The position numbers and the translations under genes were made by a program. A DNA stretch of 64,000 nt from Diphasiastrum complanatum. Lineage: Eukaryota > Streptophyta > Lycopodiopsida > Lycopodiales > Lycopodiaceae. How positions within the stretch are numbered: position 1 is the first letter of the stretch; the number at the start of each line of letters is the position of its first letter. Location: assembly GCA_029204225.1 (NCBI GenBank), contig CM055111.1:6557418-6621417 (forward strand), given 5' to 3'. Below, piece after piece: positions 33,767-45,572 of this stretch. A model generated the notes under the pieces. The model was not told the DNA's origin. It saw only the letters and a program-made list of their open reading frames with translations, and ran no database searches.

Positions 33767-34733
33767 AAAGTTGTTCAGTAGTTGTGCGGTAGCATGGAGG
33801 ATGGGATCTCTGATGGCTTCTAATAGGTATTCATCCTTTGTGTGATACTGATTGATGGTAGAATCAACAAATGGTTTGATTATTGACTTGTCCTGTTTAT
33901 GAAATGGGGTTGGATGAGGCTAAAAAATGATACCTGTGGTAGCAAGGGTGGCCTCAGTGATCCTCACCTTGTGCACGACTCCTTGAAAGGTAATGTATAA
34001 TTTAGCCTTGGCTTCATTCCAAGTACTCAACACCATGGTAATAGACTCCATATTTGTTTGTTTGAAAAGGCATGCTTATGGATCCCCATTGCCATGAGCA
34101 AAGGCTCGGCAAGGTTCATCCATTCTGCCACCTTGTTTGTGCTAGGAAGTGACATGTTGTCCGTTGAGGTCGGAACATCATGTAGAACAACTTAGCGATG
34201 TGAAACACTGGTATCATTGGAGGACATGATGGCAATAAGTAAAACTGAGAGTAGAAGACATGAGTGTGTATTAGAAGGCTATAAAAAAATTTCAGAAAAG
34301 TTTATTGCATTCGCTAGCACAAGTGAGAAATGAAATCGAATTCAACCCTTTTATAGACTAATTTGGAGGGTCTATTAGACAAAGTACTAGTTTGGCTCAT
34401 TAATTCTGGACAAAAATTTGCAGGCATGTTCACTTTGTAAAAAATAGCTTCCAGAATTCTCAACGAAGGATCCTGATGTTACGAGACCATAAAGGTTCAT
34501 GCATGTCAATGACCACATTTTATATAGGGGTGTGCATTCAGAAAAAGATCAATGTCCAACATGTAACACATCACGATACAGAATAGATGTTCAAGGCTCA
34601 AGGGTGCCACAAAAAATGTTACGTCATTTTCCTGTGATTCCACGACTACAACATTTGTTTCCATGTAGGTCTTTGGCACTACTAGTAGATTGGCATGCTA
34701 AGAATCGATCTACGGATGATGTTATGTGGGTAT
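33767..34733. other. Unassigned, between two LTRs of one family
   Basis: No gag or pol motif seen. It may be the internal remnant of a non-autonomous element whose 3' LTR is 32,804-33,131. Confidence 0.4.
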
Positions 34734-35374
34734 TGTAGTGGGTTTCTTTCCTTGCCTATCCTCAACCCAAGATCTTATCAATCTAGCATCGAGGAGATGA
34801 AGTTAGTTGTCATGCGTAGATTCGTTCCCATGAGAGCGATAGCATAGTTCATATTTCAGCATGAATGGAAGATTTACATCTAACATCCACTAATCCTAAG
34901 CATTAGCACTATATCCATTAACACTAGATCCACAATGAAGATAGCTTACTCTTTCTCTCTCTCTCCCTTTCTCTCTCATAAAATGCATAAATCCATTTCA
35001 CAAGAGAACCAATCTGCTTTATTGAAATGAAGATATGTACATTTGTAGCAAACTCGAGTTGGTCCCTTTTTATAGTAGAGAAGAGGACCATGGCCTCTGA
35101 ATCTTATTGGTCCATCTCTGCCTCCCTAACTATTCAAATTTAAAAAAGAGTGGGAACCATCCAAATTGGAGGGAAACCCAACTATTTACTAACTTGACAT
35201 TTAGGCCTTGTGACATTAAAAGTCCCACAAAAAGGCCTAAAGTCTTTTTATTAACTTCTAGTTAATCAAATCTCTATGTGATCATCAGGTTGGACTTACA
35301 CACGCAGGGTGCCAAATCCCTCTCACTTATTAACTAGGGTTAGGGTTGCCTTGGGATATGCAACCCCTTCAACA
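34734..35374 (-). repeat. 3' LTR (minus sense) of gypsy element
   Basis: 641 bp from TGTAGTGGGTTTC to CCTTCAACA on the plus strand. Both termini are TG/CA on either strand. Followed by GTATCCCCCACC, the complement of the polypurine tract. Confidence 0.82.
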
Positions 35375-35415
35375 GTATCCCCCACCAAAACTGGTGGCGG
35401 TCCCACGAGATGTAG

Positions 35416-36138
35416 TTACTGTGGGCTTTTATTTGCTTCACGTCGAATCTTTATTAAATAATAGTGCACCTTCTCCATGAAATCGAGTAGGACAGTGTTG
35501 AAATCTAAATTGTGTGGCAAAAAACAATGGTGGCTCCGACGATCCACTTTGAAGTTGTCCAGGCTGTGAATTGAGATTCCCAAGAGCCTCCCAACATTGG
35601 GAATAGAAATACAATCTAGCCACCAGCAGCTGATCCTTAATGCTCTTTGACGCCATTGGCTTATTTGGATCGAATGCCAAATAAGGAAGACAATCATCCC
35701 ATTGCGTTGCCACGGATGCAATACAATCAAATCTTTTAAAAAGAGCACCGATTGCCTCACTGTCGGATCGGGAGAGTGTATATACTCTCCTTGGTATGCT
35801 TGTAGTGCCCGGTGGAAATCCATTGAAATTTTCCAACTGTAAGGTTGGTGGATGATTGGCCAGTTCAGTGTATGGATAGTAATTTTGTCCATGGCCAATC
35901 CCGAATCCTTCCACTTATTCTTGCGCGACATTGGTACGTAATATGGATCTACGCACAATTGGCGAGGGCTGGCCACATAACTCCTGATGGATTCCGGAGT
36001 TTTCTCAAAAACTGTAACTCTCCAAGCTGGCTGCTCTCCTAATGCGGGTAATTTATCCAATTCTTTGTCGGCCTCTATTTTAGAGGTCTTAAAGTTGAGG
36101 GCCCAACCACCATGCGAGGACTCATGAGGATGTTGCAC
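35416..36138 (-). pseudogene. Extra ORF downstream of gypsy integrase, unknown function
   Basis: The first ~75 codons (GWALNFKTSKIEADKELDKL ... KWKDSG) read in one frame. The protein-like sequence then appears to continue in another frame (35,914-35,438: NYYPYTELANHPPTLQLENF, RRVYTLSRSDSEAIGALFKR, DQLLVARLYFYSQCWEALGN), implying a frameshift near 35,890. It is in the same orientation as gag-pol, between integrase and 3' LTR, the position of env-like ORFs in some plant gypsy elements. No signal peptide or transmembrane segment is evident, so an envelope role is not supported. I do not recognise a family; a captured host sequence is possible. Confidence 0.45.
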
Positions 36139-36879
36139 TAAAAAGCTCTAGATCTGGTCCTTGACGCTGATTGGTCTTCTGAACAATGGTGTGGTCCTTG
36201 ATGAAGAGACCTGGTTGCATTGCCTATGGAGCTGGCTATTCTTCTGCAACTTCAGGGGCTCCACCCTGGTCCATGCCCGAATCCAACCTTGTATTCATAG
36301 GTGCGTCAGCTTGGTGCAGAGGGAAAATTTGCAGGCTTGCTCAGTACTATGAAAATAGGCTATAAAAATCTCGGCGAAGGTTTTTGAGGTTCTGAATCCA
36401 TCCGACGAACGTTTTCCAGGTCTGGCGAAGGATGAACCTTCGCCCAAGAGGATCCTTCACCCAAGTGTTGTCATAAATGCAACTTTCAGGATCTAAACCT
36501 ATAGCCAACCTAATTTTGACATTTTAAGTCCATCTAGCATGTCGGCGAAGGTTTCTGAGGAGAGTAAGGTGCTCAACGAAGGTTCCCAAAATGGCATATT
36601 GTTGATCATTCGCCTAACTCAAAAACATGTAGTAACTGGTGAAAAGAATGTTTGCCCAACTCAGCATGGGTATATCTGAGGTAGATTTTGCTCCTGAAAA
36701 CTCGACAAACAATTCTAACATAGTTTGTGCAAAAAATAATTAAAAAAGTAATTTCCTGAGTCATTTTTCCATAAAGATCTGACTACTTTATGATCTGATG
36801 ACATTTCAGACTTTTGCTCATCAGTCTTTTCTCATTTTTCTTCGTTTTTTCTTCCTTTTTTTTTTTTACTGTCTTTTCC
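36139..36879 (-). other. Non-coding gypsy spacer with GCGAAGGTT motifs
   Basis: Contains several copies of (T)CGGCGAAGGTT or close variants (about 36,371, 36,422, 36,542, 36,573) and a T-rich stretch near 36,850. A related piece is found in intron 1 of the cytochrome b561 gene. Confidence 0.6.
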
Positions 36880-37850
36880 AAAAGAAGTTAAAAATCTTCC
36901 AGTAAACACTTTATCGTGTGATTAAGAAAGTGTGTACCCTGGTCACTGACAATCTCGATCGGATATTCAAATCTGATAATAATATTTTCATAGAGAAACT
37001 TGGCTGTAGATTTCGCATCAGAAAGTTTAATAGCTTTGGATTCAACTCACTTGGTCATATAATCAGTTGCTATGATAACGTATCGGGCCTGAGATCCTCA
37101 TGCGGCAGGATGAATAGGGACCAACATAATCCAGTCCCCATTTTTCAAATGGTACTTGCGATAAAACCGGATGTAAGGGTTCATAGTTCTGTCTAGTAGG
37201 CTGTCGTGCTCGCTGGCAAACATCACATGTCTGAATATAATTTTCTGTGTCCTTATGAAGCGTAGGCCACCAACAACCTGATTGCAAAAGTTTGCAAACA
37301 ATAATATCTGTAGAGAAGTGTCCTCCGCCCATGCCATCATGTGAAAACGAGATTAAATATGATATTTCATGTGGTAAAACACATCTACGTAGAATTATGT
37401 CTGATCCACGACGATACAATTCTCCTGCAATCAATTGATAAGGTTGAGCTTATGAATCAATTGCCTCTTCTGTACTTTTGTCAAAGAGTCATTCGGTTGT
37501 CCTAGCATCAGATACTCAACAATATCCGTTGCCCACTCAAGTACTGCCTCTACATAGAATAATGCAGCATCTAGTAATTCATCATCCACTTCAGTATTAA
37601 CTTGTTCGAATTCAATTCGTGAAATGTGGTCGGCTAGATAATGTTGCTTCCCCTTACGAACCACAATTCGAAAGTCAAATTCAGTCAATAACAATAACCA
37701 TCTTGCAATATGCCCAGTATTGCACATCTTGTTTACTAAGTAAAGTAATGGCTGGTGATCCGTATAAAATGCAAAGTGCGTTTCCATGAAGTAATGACGA
37801 AATTTCCATACAGAAAAAATCATGGCTAACACTTCACATTCTGTTGTTGA
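36880..37850 (-). pseudogene. Gypsy RNase H and integrase
   Basis: Minus strand: RNase H (FSVWKFRHYFMETHFAFYTD, HQPLLYLVNK, ADHISR), connection domain, integrase HHCC (HDGMGGGHFS ... CDVCQRAR), WGLDYVGPY with the first catalytic Asp, then ATDYMTK followed by a TGA where Trp is expected (about 37,035), and IEIVSDQGTHF with the second catalytic Asp. A frameshift near 37,090 and the stop break the frame. The catalytic Glu region is not seen. Confidence 0.88.
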
Positions 37851-38497
37851 ATAGTTCTTCTAACTTTTTCATCTGTTTGTTGGTTCTTCCCAAGATTCTC
37901 GAACTCATCGAGCATCATTTCTGCAGTAGCGTTGATATCCGTTGATGCAGTAGTGGTGGATGTCGTAGTGATCTGCCCTGTTGTATGAGGCAACATACTG
38001 AGATTTGGCTCATCGTCTGAATCTTCATCCTCCTCCCGAATTGTATCATCCATATCATTTTGCAAGATTGCGTACTCATTATGGCATTTCAGCTCACATC
38101 TGATCCTTTTAAGTAATCCTGACAAAAACCACATAATCATGGCATTTTCGTTAATTAGCTCGGGTTCGCACTCTAATCTGAGGCGTTTTATCCGTTCAAT
38201 GTAATCTCAAACCATTTCCCGCTTTCCCATTTTAATTCTACTTAAAAGTAGGAAAGGGTCTTCCATAAACTTCCGAGGTTTGAACCATGTGATAAGGGCT
38301 CGTTTAGCAGTCTCCCAATCTGTACGCTCAGTTTCATCTTGATTATAGTACCAATCTTGTGCTACGCCTGTTAAGGCCATAGGAAAAAGCTTAAGTTTAT
38401 CTTGAAAAAAAACTTCATCAGAGACTTCACAAGATTCAGAATAGATCTGAAGAAATCTAACTGGATCTGTTAATCCATTGTATTTGGGTAGATTCAA
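37851..38497 (-). pseudogene. Gypsy Gag
   Basis: LPKYNGLTDPVRFLQIYSES, FPMALTGVAQDWYYN and ALITWFKPRKF are the retrotransposon gag (PF03732-type) signature. A TGA interrupts after KREMV at about 38,207. Gag continues as DYIERIKRLRLECE and an acidic C-terminal part (DDTIREEDEDSDDE). It then runs without protease or RT into RNase H at about 37,850. Confidence 0.87.
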
Positions 38498-39417
38498 CTG
38501 GGTGCTCTTCTAACAATGATTGGATTGACTTCCCAAGGAGCACCTCCAAGGGCAGCCATCTTTATAGATTAAATCAAACAGACAATGAGATTGGATCTGG
38601 ATTTTCAATCAAAACTATCTCAGATCAAATCTGCTAGATCTCTTCTACTTGACAAGAATCAGATTCCTATATCGTGAAAAAGATTTCGAAAATCAACTAA
38701 TCGATACTTCTCAAAAATGAAAAAAATTTCAGAATCAAAATCAGACTATATAAGATTTGATCCAAAATTTGACAGGTACTTGATCTGGAAAATCAAAACC
38801 TAAAAATAAAACTGGTGAAGGTTCCCTAGGCGAAGATTCACTCGGCGAAGATTCACTCGGCGAAGGTTCAACAGTGCTATTTTTGAAAAAAAAAAATTCT
38901 CTAATCCGGCTTTTCTGACAAATTCTATGGAAATAACCTTTGTTGAACTCTCAGACTCATAATCTGACATAGATAAAGCTAGTGTAGAACTGACGAAGGT
39001 TTTTGGCACACAAAAACATAGTTTTTGTTGTTTGGCAAGGGTAAAATAGAGATTTATTATGATCTTGATAGGACGAATGTTCGTCGAACTCAAAAATAGT
39101 AAACTGCTATACATAGAATAATCTAGAAACTCGGCAAAGGTTTTGGCGAAGAATCAAGAGTAATACTGATATTTTTGCAAAAAAGAGACTTTTTTGACAA
39201 AAATATGACAATATGACAACTGATTCTCTGAGAAACCTTCTATTTCTGATACAATTCTTTGCCGACCTGGCAGCGGATAGATCTGAATCACAACTATGCA
39301 CAGTGAATCGGACGAAGGTTCTTTTTTTGTATTTTTAGGATTTTGGTGATTTTTTGGTGTTTTTTGATGGTTTTTTTTTTAAGTTTTTGGAAATCTGCTG
39401 TAGTGGGGTTCTTAAAT
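38498..39417 (-). other. Gypsy leader region with GCGAAGGTT motif cluster
   Basis: Between 5' LTR and gag. It holds at least seven copies of the motif or variants (about 38,814, 38,828, 38,840, 38,855, 38,994, 39,131, 39,312), including tandem ATTCACTCGGCGAAG units at 38,832-38,868. No ORF of note and no obvious primer site adjacent to the LTR. Confidence 0.6.
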
Positions 39418-40013
39418 TGTAGTGGGTTTCTTTCTTGCCTAATCTGAATCCAAGATCTAGTCAATCTAGCATCAAAGAGATGGAGTTAGTTGTCACGCGT
39501 AGGTTCGTTCCCATGAGAGCGATAGTTTAGTTCAGATTTCAACATGAATGGAGGATTCACATCTATCTCTACATCCATTAACCCTACTCTTTAACACTAC
39601 ACATCCCTTAACACTTACAATCCCTTAACACTACACATCCACAACAGAGATAGCTTACTCTTTCTCTCTCCCCCTTTCTCTCTCATAAAAAATATAATAA
39701 CATACAATCCCAATAACACTCAGATCCAACAATTAGCAAAATCCAAATAAGCATGAGAGATGGAGGAAAAGTGATAGAGAGCAAGGACATTCATCAATCC
39801 ATTTATGAAGAGAACCAATCTGCTTTATTGAAATGAGGAAATGAACATGAGGAGCAACTCGAGTTGGTCCCTTCTTATAGTAGAGAGGAGGAACCTGGCC
39901 TCTGAATTCTATTGGTCCAGTCTTGTCTCTCTTTTTATTCAAATTTTAAAAAGTGTGGGAACCATCAAAATTGGAGGAAAACCCAACTTTATTCACTAAC
40001 TTGACATTTAGGC
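39418..40013 (-). repeat. 5' LTR (minus sense) of gypsy element, truncated
   Basis: Matches 34,734 onward from TGTAGTGGGTTTC to TTGACATTTAGGC. There it is cut by the copia remnant beginning at 40,014; the missing LTR end was not found on the far side. An extra TGTAGTGGGGTTC lies 19 bp outside the LTR. Confidence 0.8.
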
Positions 40014-41760
40014 TGTTTGAATTGTCTGTCACTTTTGCAACTAATCAATCTATCGACTCTATGTTTGTCTACATAATTGACCTCATTGATTCTGACAATT
40101 TCGAAGTTAGAATCAAGTAGAATCAGTCGAGCCATTCGACTTTTTATTCTGATTCGATTCAATAGGCATAGCACATGCATCGAGGGTCAGGGGCTTCTTC
40201 CCCGATTTTTCTCCAACATGGTATTAGAGCCATAGATTATCTGATTTTGATTTCAGGCCAAGATAAGCTAGAAATCAATGTATTGATTAGTAATCTAGCT
40301 TATAGATCTTGATTGGATCTTTGTAGGTGCTTTCTCCATCATTTCTAGAATCAATTGGGTTTATTTTGCTGCATTTTCAACATGGTATTAGAGCCATTCC
40401 AAGAAATGAGCTTTACTTCATGATAGAATCATAGATTTTGATGCAATTCAAGCATTGATTGTTAGTTAGACACAATCTATGATTTGTACCTTCAATATTT
40501 GATCAATTTGAGTGAGGAGGGATCTAATGTTTTGTTATTTATAAGATTTTTAGCCTCAAATTCTGAGTTGAGGTAATCTCTTATCAATTGGATCAAAGTA
40601 GCCAGTATTTTTGTGCTTTCTTCATTTTGATGCTACTCGATTTGTGGAGTCAATCATAGAGAATAGTATTTAATCATTCAATAGGAAGGTAAATCATCAT
40701 AATTGGTGTTGTAATAGGTCATTCATAGACTTATTGAGGTCATTAAAAGTCAATTTTGGGGTCAGCCCAAAGGATTTGACAAGTACTCATCATAGAATGC
40801 AATTCTAGCTAAGATTTGCTCAATTTTGCTTGTTTTGGAGAATAGTTTGGATTCATTATTGCAAAGTGATTCAACCTGATCTTGTAGGGATGATTTGAAG
40901 AGGCATTTATGTGCATTTGATTTCTTTTGATTCAGGTTAGGTGAATTCAAGCACCTTGTGAAGTCAAGATCAAAGAGGAGGCAATTGTAGATCCATTTTT
41001 CATTCCAAATCAAGCTAGTTTCCATTCTTGTTGTATCTGATAGATTTGATTTGGCTTAAGATCAGGTAGGATCTTATTGAGGTGTCAAGTTTTGAGCATT
41101 CTCAAGTCCCTAGGTAGTGGGATAGCTAGTCTTTCAATCATTTCTTTTACATTCGTCTTTTGTGATCAAGCTCTTGATTAGAGAGAGATGGCTTCCATAA
41201 ATGCATATCTCTTGGATCCAAATGATAGATTGAATGCTTCTAATTATTCTATTATGAATCTTAGAATGGAATCAATTCTTGTTTTACAAGATCTAGTTGA
41301 TTGTGAGTGGTGAAGAGGATGAGCCTATTCACCCTCAAGAAGCTACAAGATACTAGAAGAGGTGCAAGATTGCCCTCCATTGTATAAAAATGAATGTAGC
41401 AAATGAGCTTCCTAAGGAGGTAGGTCATTCTTGAACCTCGACTCAAGAAGCATGGAAAACTCTTCAAAAAATATATGAATCTAAGAATACTTCAAGGTTG
41501 CTATCCTTGAAAAACCAAATTCTTCAATGCTTTCAAGCCAAGGGAGAGAGTGGACATTCATAGGCTTTGAGAGTTAAAGACTTAAACAAGGAGCTTGCTT
41601 ATATAGGAGATTTCATTAAGGAATGTGAACTTTTCAACTAATCTTGAATGGACTAAGTGTGGATTTTCCTAACTTGGTGCAAGGCTATGCAATTATGGGC
41701 AAGTTGCCCTCACTTGAAGATCTCCAATTACCTAGAACAGAGGTGCATATGAGAAACCGT
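40014..41760 (+). mobile_element. Truncated copia element related to the young element (LTR, primer site, partial gag)
   Basis: A 205-bp LTR-like segment (40,014-40,218, TGTTTGAATTG ... CTCCAACA) is followed by TGGTATTAGAGCC (40,219-40,231), a one-base variant of the tRNA-iMet primer site. A second CAACATGGTATTAGAGCC lies near 40,379. A ~0.95 kb leader and a broken gag follow. Everything 3' of gag is missing. It interrupts the gypsy LTR at 40,013. Confidence 0.8.
41190..41740 (+). pseudogene. Copia gag fragment
   Basis: Begins MASINAYLLDPNDRLN like the young element's gag (MASINAYLLDTNERLN). Further matching pieces are IALHCIKMNVANEL, KNTSRLLSLKNQI and LILNGLSVDF. Frameshifts and stops occur near 41,300, 41,430 and 41,640. 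It ends in the first half of gag. Confidence 0.88.
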
Positions 41761-42157
41761 CTGGCTGAAATAACTCAGGTCACCTTTGTGTGACAAGCTA
41801 GCACCACAATGCAAAATAGCCCAAAATATGAATGATGTTATTGCAGAATCAGAATACTTGAAGGATTGCAAATAGGAAAGGAGGGCAAAAGTCATTTGCT
41901 AGGTTTTGGACAGGTCCAACAAAGCCTCCAGCTCAAAGATAGAATTTACACACTAGCTCAACAGTATTTCATTAAGAACGTTAAGGGAAGGCCACAAAAT
42001 TTTGGATTATAGTAGGCTTCCAACTCATGAGACGGTGTACCCGTAAGATAAAAAATATGAAAGTAATTGACTGTCACAGAATATTATCATAGACTGTGAT
42101 ATGAACTTGGAATAAAACCCCACAACTTATTCTAAAAAGTTGTAGTCTTCATCCGGA
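41761..42157. other. Region 3' of cytochrome b561 on its strand
   Basis: Probably 3' UTR and downstream flank of the minus-strand gene. No other feature recognised with confidence. Confidence 0.4.
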
Positions 42158-45100
42158 CTATCTACTAGAAACTACTACTGCTAAAAATACAAAAGCTCCT
42201 AATAGCACCAATGTAACGCCCAAAGAATTTGCAATCAAAGCTTCCGAGCTATACCTTCCTATCACACTAGTAATTTGAAGGAAAGTCAACTTCTCTTGTG
42301 TTCCTGACTCCGCCATCGCAATTGTCAAGCCATAAGTGAGCAGGCCAAAGAAAATGTGCCATGGTTTTAGAGCAGACCTTGTGTTCTCTGTAGCACCAGG
42401 GTACCAAAACGTCACAAATCCTATTAACCACTGTAGACACAGAACTTAAGATATCAGCACACAAAGGTGAGTAGTTTCCAACAGATAGTAAACAATATTC
42501 TAACCAGATTGGCCTTGCACAAATTCCTGAAACTTGAGCACTCCAAAAACATAAAATTTGTACAGAGAGACCATGACTATGAGTTAAGCAAAAAGCATCA
42601 AACTACACTAGGGGCAGAATATAAGCGTAAAAGCTGAAGAGGACGTAAAAAAAACTCTTAAAGAAATAATACTGGCATTCAATGTTTAAACTAATATGTA
42701 GCATGTGAAAAAAAAAAATTAGGTGTAACAAATGGCTCACACCTGGAGTGCAAATAGGATAACAGTTGTAAGGCCCAACCATGAGTGGAGACTGTAAAGA
42801 TTGTCAATCCCATTTTCATTATGGAATTTAAATACAGCCAAGATGGCCACAATTGCCACCACCAGAGTTACTCCTTGCAAACTGAGATGCACCAGCTTCT
42901 TGTACTCCTTCGATCCAGGGATGCTCTTGTAGACCAAAATAGCTGTTGCAAATTGATAATACTCATAGTAAGCTCTACTCCTTTTAGTAACATCCTAGAA
43001 GTGCAAAAAATCAAGTAGCACTCAAACTTCATAACAGTCAATATTAGTACATTATGAACATGCTTTTATGAAACAAAATAACATCGAAAAGGGAACAAAC
43101 CCTCCTAGTCACATGTGCAAATAACCACAGAAGTGGAATTCGAGCCCAAAGAAACGAAACAAGCTCACTCTAATCCTCGGTATTTATTCAAAATAGACTG
43201 ACCTTAAGAAAAAAGGTGATGAAGCTTACCTTCGCTGGAAACTAAGATGAAGCCAATCACAATCAAAACTGGATGAACCTGCACTACTTGTAGTTCTAAT
43301 AAGAGTTGATTGTAGTTCAGGTTCTCCAGAGAATTTTTTGCAAGGCCCTATGTGAAGCAAAAGCAATCTATACTCCATGGTCGGAACAATGTATGGTATA
43401 TCAAATAAAGTTGTTACAGTGAACAATCCACCTAGAAACATGAAGTTGACAAATGTGCATTCTCCAGCCGAAGGGAAAGAGGCCTAATTGAAAGAGTTAG
43501 ACATTGCATTGCCTTAATTAGCTTGACAAATGGTGCTGATTTGTCAAGAGCAAGTATATTAATGAATGAATGTAAATGCTATTCAAGCTGCGTGGTGAGT
43601 TGATTAGGTCTCCTTGTTAGCTTACTGCGGTTAAGAGTTTGATTCCTATTCGCTACAAAAATAAGGACATACAAGAGAAAAAGCATTCACATGCTAATTA
43701 AGAGGAGTTGTAGCCCGCCCCCATCATCATTGTAGCTTCTTGAAACATGATATCCTTTGCCCAAAAAATAGAAAAAACCAATTGGGTCTCTTGTTATTTG
43801 TGAGAGATAAACTGACATAATTTTCAAAATAAAGTGAAGGAAATCCTAAACTATGGCGCAATAATCCAGTAAATGGCAGCCGATTACGCAAGTTTTGGTA
43901 GCCTGCTCCGCCAGTTCAGCAAGCTTGATCTCAATATATTTTTTCATTTTATTTGTTTTCAATTTTTTGTTTTCAGTATTTAATTTGCTGACTTTTTTTT
44001 TTTTGTAAAAAGACAGTTACAAAAAAAGAAAAAGAAAAAAGGACTGATGAGCAAAAGTCAGGAAGTCATCACCATAAGGAAAAGGAAGCACAATATTTTT
44101 ATGGAAAATGACGTAGGAAACCTCTATTTTGGGCAGATTTGGCCAATACAATATCAGAAACCTTCGCTAATCTCGCACCATTCATAAAAGCTTCCTATTT
44201 TCAGGATGAGATTTACAACCAGTCGGATTGGAAGGGAAAAATCAAGGCATCATAGTATAGTGGATATCGGGGTTCCCAAACTCAATCTCCACAGTCCAAT
44301 TTTGTGAAATTATAAGTTCGAACAGATGAAGGAACCGTAATGGCAGATTGATAAGGCTAAACTTCTCCACTTGGAATGCCACGAGCCCTTTGATTCTATA
44401 AAATGACAATGAATCTGACAGTAATATTGATGCCGATCCATATATATAAAATACAAGTCTTCTTCAGAAACCCGAGCTTCTCAATAGCAATATGTCATAA
44501 AGATTAGTTAAGACTGTGACCTGTCCATTTGTCAAAGAGCCTGTAGAAGGTGTTTCAAAACACGTGATTATCAGGGCTGGCCGATTCCTCGTAAAAAAGA
44601 GATCGCTTAATTATCCAGAATGGGTTAGCAGGAAACCTTCAGAAACAAGTTCAAGGGTGGGCATCACAAATGAAGGGGGAGCCTTCACGCATATATTCCA
44701 GCTGCAATATTCATAGGTAAACTTATACTGATAGATCGATATTCAAGCAAATAATATCTTTACAGCAGTGTAGCGATAATGCAATGAAAGATACAAGCAT
44801 CATTCAACTTCCGCGCTCATAAACTATTCTCTGCTATGCGCATTGTAGAGGCCGCCACTCAGACTTAGACAATGAATGATTCTAATCTAATGAATCACGG
44901 GACCTCAAAATCTCTGACCTCCTCTGGTTCTCCTACTAATATTGTTACTGAAATCTATCTCGAATACGTGAACATCACATGTATTTCGGTCTGAAAGTTC
45001 AACGTGAAGGAGGCCAATTCAGAGTGTTCATAAGAAGGCAAGATAGTGATTCAGAGCGGAATAATCTGTTGTTGTAGTTTAATACAACTGCCGAGCCACA

Positions 45101-45560
45101 TAAGTCTGAGCAGATTTGATCAAACAATGAACTAATAAAAAATTCCACTTGATCAACGCACTGGACAACTGAAGGCTCTCAACTGAATGGCGCTGAAACG
45201 TCACCCTGCTAATAACGAAAGAGAACGGGCCTGGGAAGGCCCGTTCCGGCATTTTATTGAGCCGTGGGCGAGCCAATAAAATGGCGGAACGGGGAAGGCC
45301 CGTTATCTATTACTTTTTCATGAATTCCTGTGCACTAACTTAACAGCCAAATGAGGCGACAATCCGTTTGATCACCAAGAAAAAATAGAGAGAGGAGGTA
45401 AAGTAGAATTGGATACTGACATTGAATATCAGATCCTTGTTGGGGGAAGTCCGCCCCGGAAGTGGATGTTCCACAGCAGCACCAACACAGCAGCAACGAC
45501 GCCTAAGATATGCACGCAGATTGTGAAGGGGAAGGATTTGACACCCCAGGAAATCGCCAT
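42158..45560 (-). CDS. Cytochrome b561 (ascorbate-dependent transmembrane ferrireductase family), four exons
   Basis: The exons on the minus strand are 45,560-45,421 (MAISWGVKSFPFTICVHILG ... WNIHFRGGL), 43,278-43,230 (VHPVLIVIGFILVSSE), 42,942-42,743 (ILVYKSIPGSKEYKKLVHLS ... LYSLHSWLGLTTVILFALQ) and 42,430-42,158 (WLIGFVTFWYPGATENTRS ... VVVSSR, stop). All junctions show GT donors and AG acceptors and the phases agree. The four conserved heme-ligand histidines are present (HPVL, KLVHL, SLHSW, KPWHIF), as are six hydrophobic helices. The family moves electrons from cytosolic ascorbate across tonoplast or plasma membrane to monodehydroascorbate or ferric iron. The summed CDS is 662 nt, one short of a multiple of three: exon 1 loses frame after FRGGL at about 45,446, before NKDLIFN. 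This could be a sequencing error in a G/C run or a real null allele. Intron 1 (~2.1 kb) carries a gypsy fragment. Confidence 0.9.
43975..44180 (+). repeat. Gypsy-derived fragment in cytochrome b561 intron 1
   Basis: GACTGATGAGCAAAAGTC, the T/A-rich runs, TTTATGGAAAATGACG and GAAACCTTCGC match the reverse complement of the gypsy spacer at 36,540-36,880. Orientation is opposite to the gypsy element in this window. Confidence 0.65.
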
Positions 45561-45572
45561 CGCCGAGCAGCA

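Larger units (their letters stand above)
34734..40013 (-). mobile_element. Antisense Ty3/gypsy element with gag, RNase H, integrase and an extra 3' ORF
   Basis: The LTRs at 34,734-35,374 (3' in the minus sense) and 39,418-40,013 (5', truncated by a later copia insertion) share long stretches at roughly 80-85% identity. Reading minus: gag (38,497-37,851), RNase H joined directly to gag at about 37,850 with protease and RT deleted, integrase (37,434-36,880), spacer, then a sense-orientation ORF (36,138-35,416) and the polypurine tract (GGTGGGGGATAC) before the 3' LTR. Non-functional but informative for element structure. Confidence 0.85.

Noticed and set aside
34950-34980. Short TCTC-rich stretch in gypsy LTRs as a GAGA-type regulatory element
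   Set aside because: CT-rich tracts are everywhere in this window, so no specific support.
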